From Pseudalkalibacillus berkeleyi (lineage in GTDB: Bacteria; Bacillota; Bacilli; Bacillales; Fictibacillaceae): DNA of 64,000 bases. Location of the stretch: contig NZ_JAKIJS010000001.1 of NCBI RefSeq assembly GCF_021608225.1, forward strand, positions 2,418,001 through 2,482,000. The letters run 5' to 3'. Numbering within the stretch: position 1 is the first letter of the stretch; each line of letters opens with the position of its first letter. The notes beneath the pieces are model-generated. The model had not been told where the DNA came from. It worked only from the letters and a program-made list of their open reading frames with translations, and ran no database searches. A program made the translations under genes and the position numbers. Positions 62,592 to 64,000 of the stretch are shown piece after piece.

Positions 62592-64000
62592 TCATTTACG
62601 CTTCTTCTTTTTCCCTTTTTTCTTCTGTATGTCTTTGTAGAATGGCTTATCGCCTTTGCCTTTCTTTTTTCGAGATGAATAATTCCCGTTCCGATTATTG
62701 TCTCTCTTCTTTTCTTTCGTCGGGCTCTTACCACCACTAGAAATCACACGTGGTCGTTCCTTTCGTCTTCTCTGAGCTGGTGCTTTCATACCGACAATTT
62801 CAAAGTCAATCGCACGTTCCTCAACATTAACAGCGAGCACACGAATCTTAATTTCATCACCGATTCGGAATACATTCCCAGTTCGTTCACCGATCATCGC
62901 GTATTGCTGTTCGTTGAAATGATAGTAATCATCGGTTAAATAACTGACGTGGACAAGTCCTTCGATCGTATTCGGAAGTTCAATGAATAATCCGAAGTTG
63001 GTTACACCACTGATGACACCTTCATACTCCTCGCCGACTTTATCTTCCATGTATTCTGCTTTTTTCAGATCGTCTGTTTCACGTTCTGCATCAACAGCTC
63101 GTCGTTCACGCTCAGAAGCATGTTGTGCGATTTCAGGCAAACGTTCACCCCAATGATTCTTTGTCTTTTCGTCTGCTTTTCCTTCAATCAAATACGTTCG
63201 AATGAGGCGATGGACGATTAAGTCAGGGTAACGACGGATCGGTGAAGTAAAGTGTGTATAGAACTCCGTCGATAATCCATAATGTCCATGGTTTTCAGGT
63301 TCATATCGAGCTTGCTTCATTGATCGAAGCATGACCTTACTAATGACTGCTTCTTCAGGCTCACCTTGTACCTCTTCTAATACTTGTTGAAGAGCACGTG
63401 GATGGATGGAATTCGCAGATCCGCGAACTACGTAACCAAAGTTTGTGATGAACTCAAGGAAATTCGTGAGCTTTTCTTCGTCTGGATCTTCGTGAATTCG
63501 GTACATGAACGGTACTTTCATCCAGTGGAAGTGCTCGGCAACGGTTTCGTTCGCTGCAAGCATGAATTCTTCAATCAATTTTTCGGCAACAGATCGATCT
63601 CGTAAAACAACGTCCACTGGCTTAGATTCTTCGTCAACGAGCACACGCGCTTCACTGAAATCGAAGTCAATCGCACCACGTTCAAAACGCTTTTTACGGA
63701 GAATTTCTGCAAGCTCACCCATTTGATCGAAAAATGGTACGAGGTCCTTGTACTTCTCCAGTACTTCATCGTCTTCTCGCAATAAAATTTTACGAACATC
63801 TGTATACGTCATTCGCTCATTTGTACGGATTACACTTTGGAAAATATCGTGATTGACGACATCACCGTTCGCGTTGATTTCCATTTCACACGAAAGTGTC
63901 AGTCGATCGACCTTCGGATTTAAACTACAGATTCCATTTGATAAACGGTGTGGAATCATCGGAATCACCCGGTCTACTAAGTACACAGATGTTCCGCGCT
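62592..64000 (-). CDS. rnr: Ribonuclease R, N-terminus beyond window
   Basis: 469 codons visible; the frame stays open through the window edge (an internal GTG at 63986 is not the start). The visible part begins inside the RNB catalytic domain ([24 protein letters not shown]), continues to [19 protein letters not shown], then has an S1 RNA-binding domain (about 300-385 of the visible part: [17 protein letters not shown]) and a Lys/Arg-rich tail ending KKGKKKKRK. RNase R degrades structured RNA 3' to 5' and acts with tmRNA on faulty mRNA, consistent with its place upstream of smpB and ssrA. Confidence 0.95.
   Translation of the reverse strand, partial: RGTSVYLVDRVIPMIPHRLSNGICSLNPKVDRLTLSCEMEINANGDVVNHDIFQSVIRTNERMTYTDVRKILLREDDEVLEKYKDLVPFFDQMGELAEILRKKRFERGAIDFDFSEARVLVDEESKPVDVVLRDRSVAEKLIEEFMLAANETVAEHFHWMKVPFMYRIHEDPDEEKLTNFLEFITNFGYVVRGSANSIHPRALQQVLEEVQGEPEEAVISKVMLRSMKQARYEPENHGHYGLSTEFYTHFTSPIRRYPDLIVHRLIRTYLIEGKADEKTKNHWGERLPEIAQHASERERRAVDAERETDDLKKAEYMEDKVGEEYEGVISGVTNFGLFIELPNTIEGLVHVSYLTDDYYHFNEQQYAMIGERTGNVFRIGDEIKIRVLAVNVEERAIDFEIVGMKAPAQRRRKERPRVISSGGKSPTKEKKRDNNRNGNYSSRKKKGKGDKPFYKDIQKKKGKKKKRK

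Noticed and set aside
63384-63799. Several reading frames opposite rnr
   Set aside because: Shadows of the conserved RNase R frame.

Overview
The window is chromosomal DNA from a Gram-positive, endospore-forming member of the Bacillaceae. This is inferred from a gerA-type germination operon, strong AGGAGG-type ribosome binding sites, many Rho-independent terminators, an ssrA-smpB-rnr group, a PspA/NfeD/flotillin operon and an adaA-ogt-alkA operon. Base composition looks low in GC throughout. No rRNA, tRNA, prophage or insertion sequence was recognised. The species cannot be named from the sequence alone.

Layout. 1-4.7 kb: truncated GAF-GAF histidine kinase, FMN reductase, CopC/CopD pair, alpha/beta hydrolase. 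4.8-8.7 kb: an ECF sigma factor and RskA-type anti-sigma factor, followed by a wall-anchored helical-repeat protein and its adjacent sortase; the same promoter-like pair (TGATCC, 16 bases, CGT) precedes both the sigma gene and the surface-protein gene. 8.8-20.2 kb: PAP2 phosphatase, MFS exporter with MarR regulator, CBS protein, HD-GYP protein, cardiolipin synthase, an orphan OppB-like permease beside a stand-alone SgrR-type DNA-binding domain, aldehyde dehydrogenase. 20.4-29 kb: pspA-nfeD-floT, gerABC, PAS histidine kinase. 29-36.6 kb: a MurG-type transferase and a LacI-controlled peptide/sugar-type ABC transporter without a binding protein. 36.7-39.7 kb: ars operon (arsR-arsB-arsC-arsI) ending in a HesB-like gene with an in-frame UGA at a conserved cysteine position and a hairpin at the right distance for a bacterial SECIS. 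39.8-43.6 kb: twin CrcB fluoride channels, kinase-like protein, universal stress protein, SulP transporter with a terminator in its leader. 43.7-48.2 kb: two paralogous NERD-nuclease/zinc-ribbon/HTH proteins, each directly preceded by a 21-bp tandem repeat array. 48.3-60.9 kb: DEAD helicase, OsmC/TetR pair, DNA alkylation repair operon, secreted lipase, thermonuclease, two tandem subtilases lacking signal peptides, POT transporter, coiled-coil protein, SGNH hydrolase. 61-64 kb: tmRNA gene, smpB and partial rnr.

The most notable points are: (1) the candidate HesB-like selenoprotein in the ars operon; (2) a 300-bp group I intron splitting the T-loop of the tmRNA gene; (3) the ECF/anti-sigma/surface-protein/lipoprotein-sortase module with matching promoters; (4) NERD paralogues paired with 21-bp intergenic arrays, within a wider family of short-period intergenic arrays (20, 21 and 52 bp). 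None of these was checked by computation; structure and family calls were made by eye.
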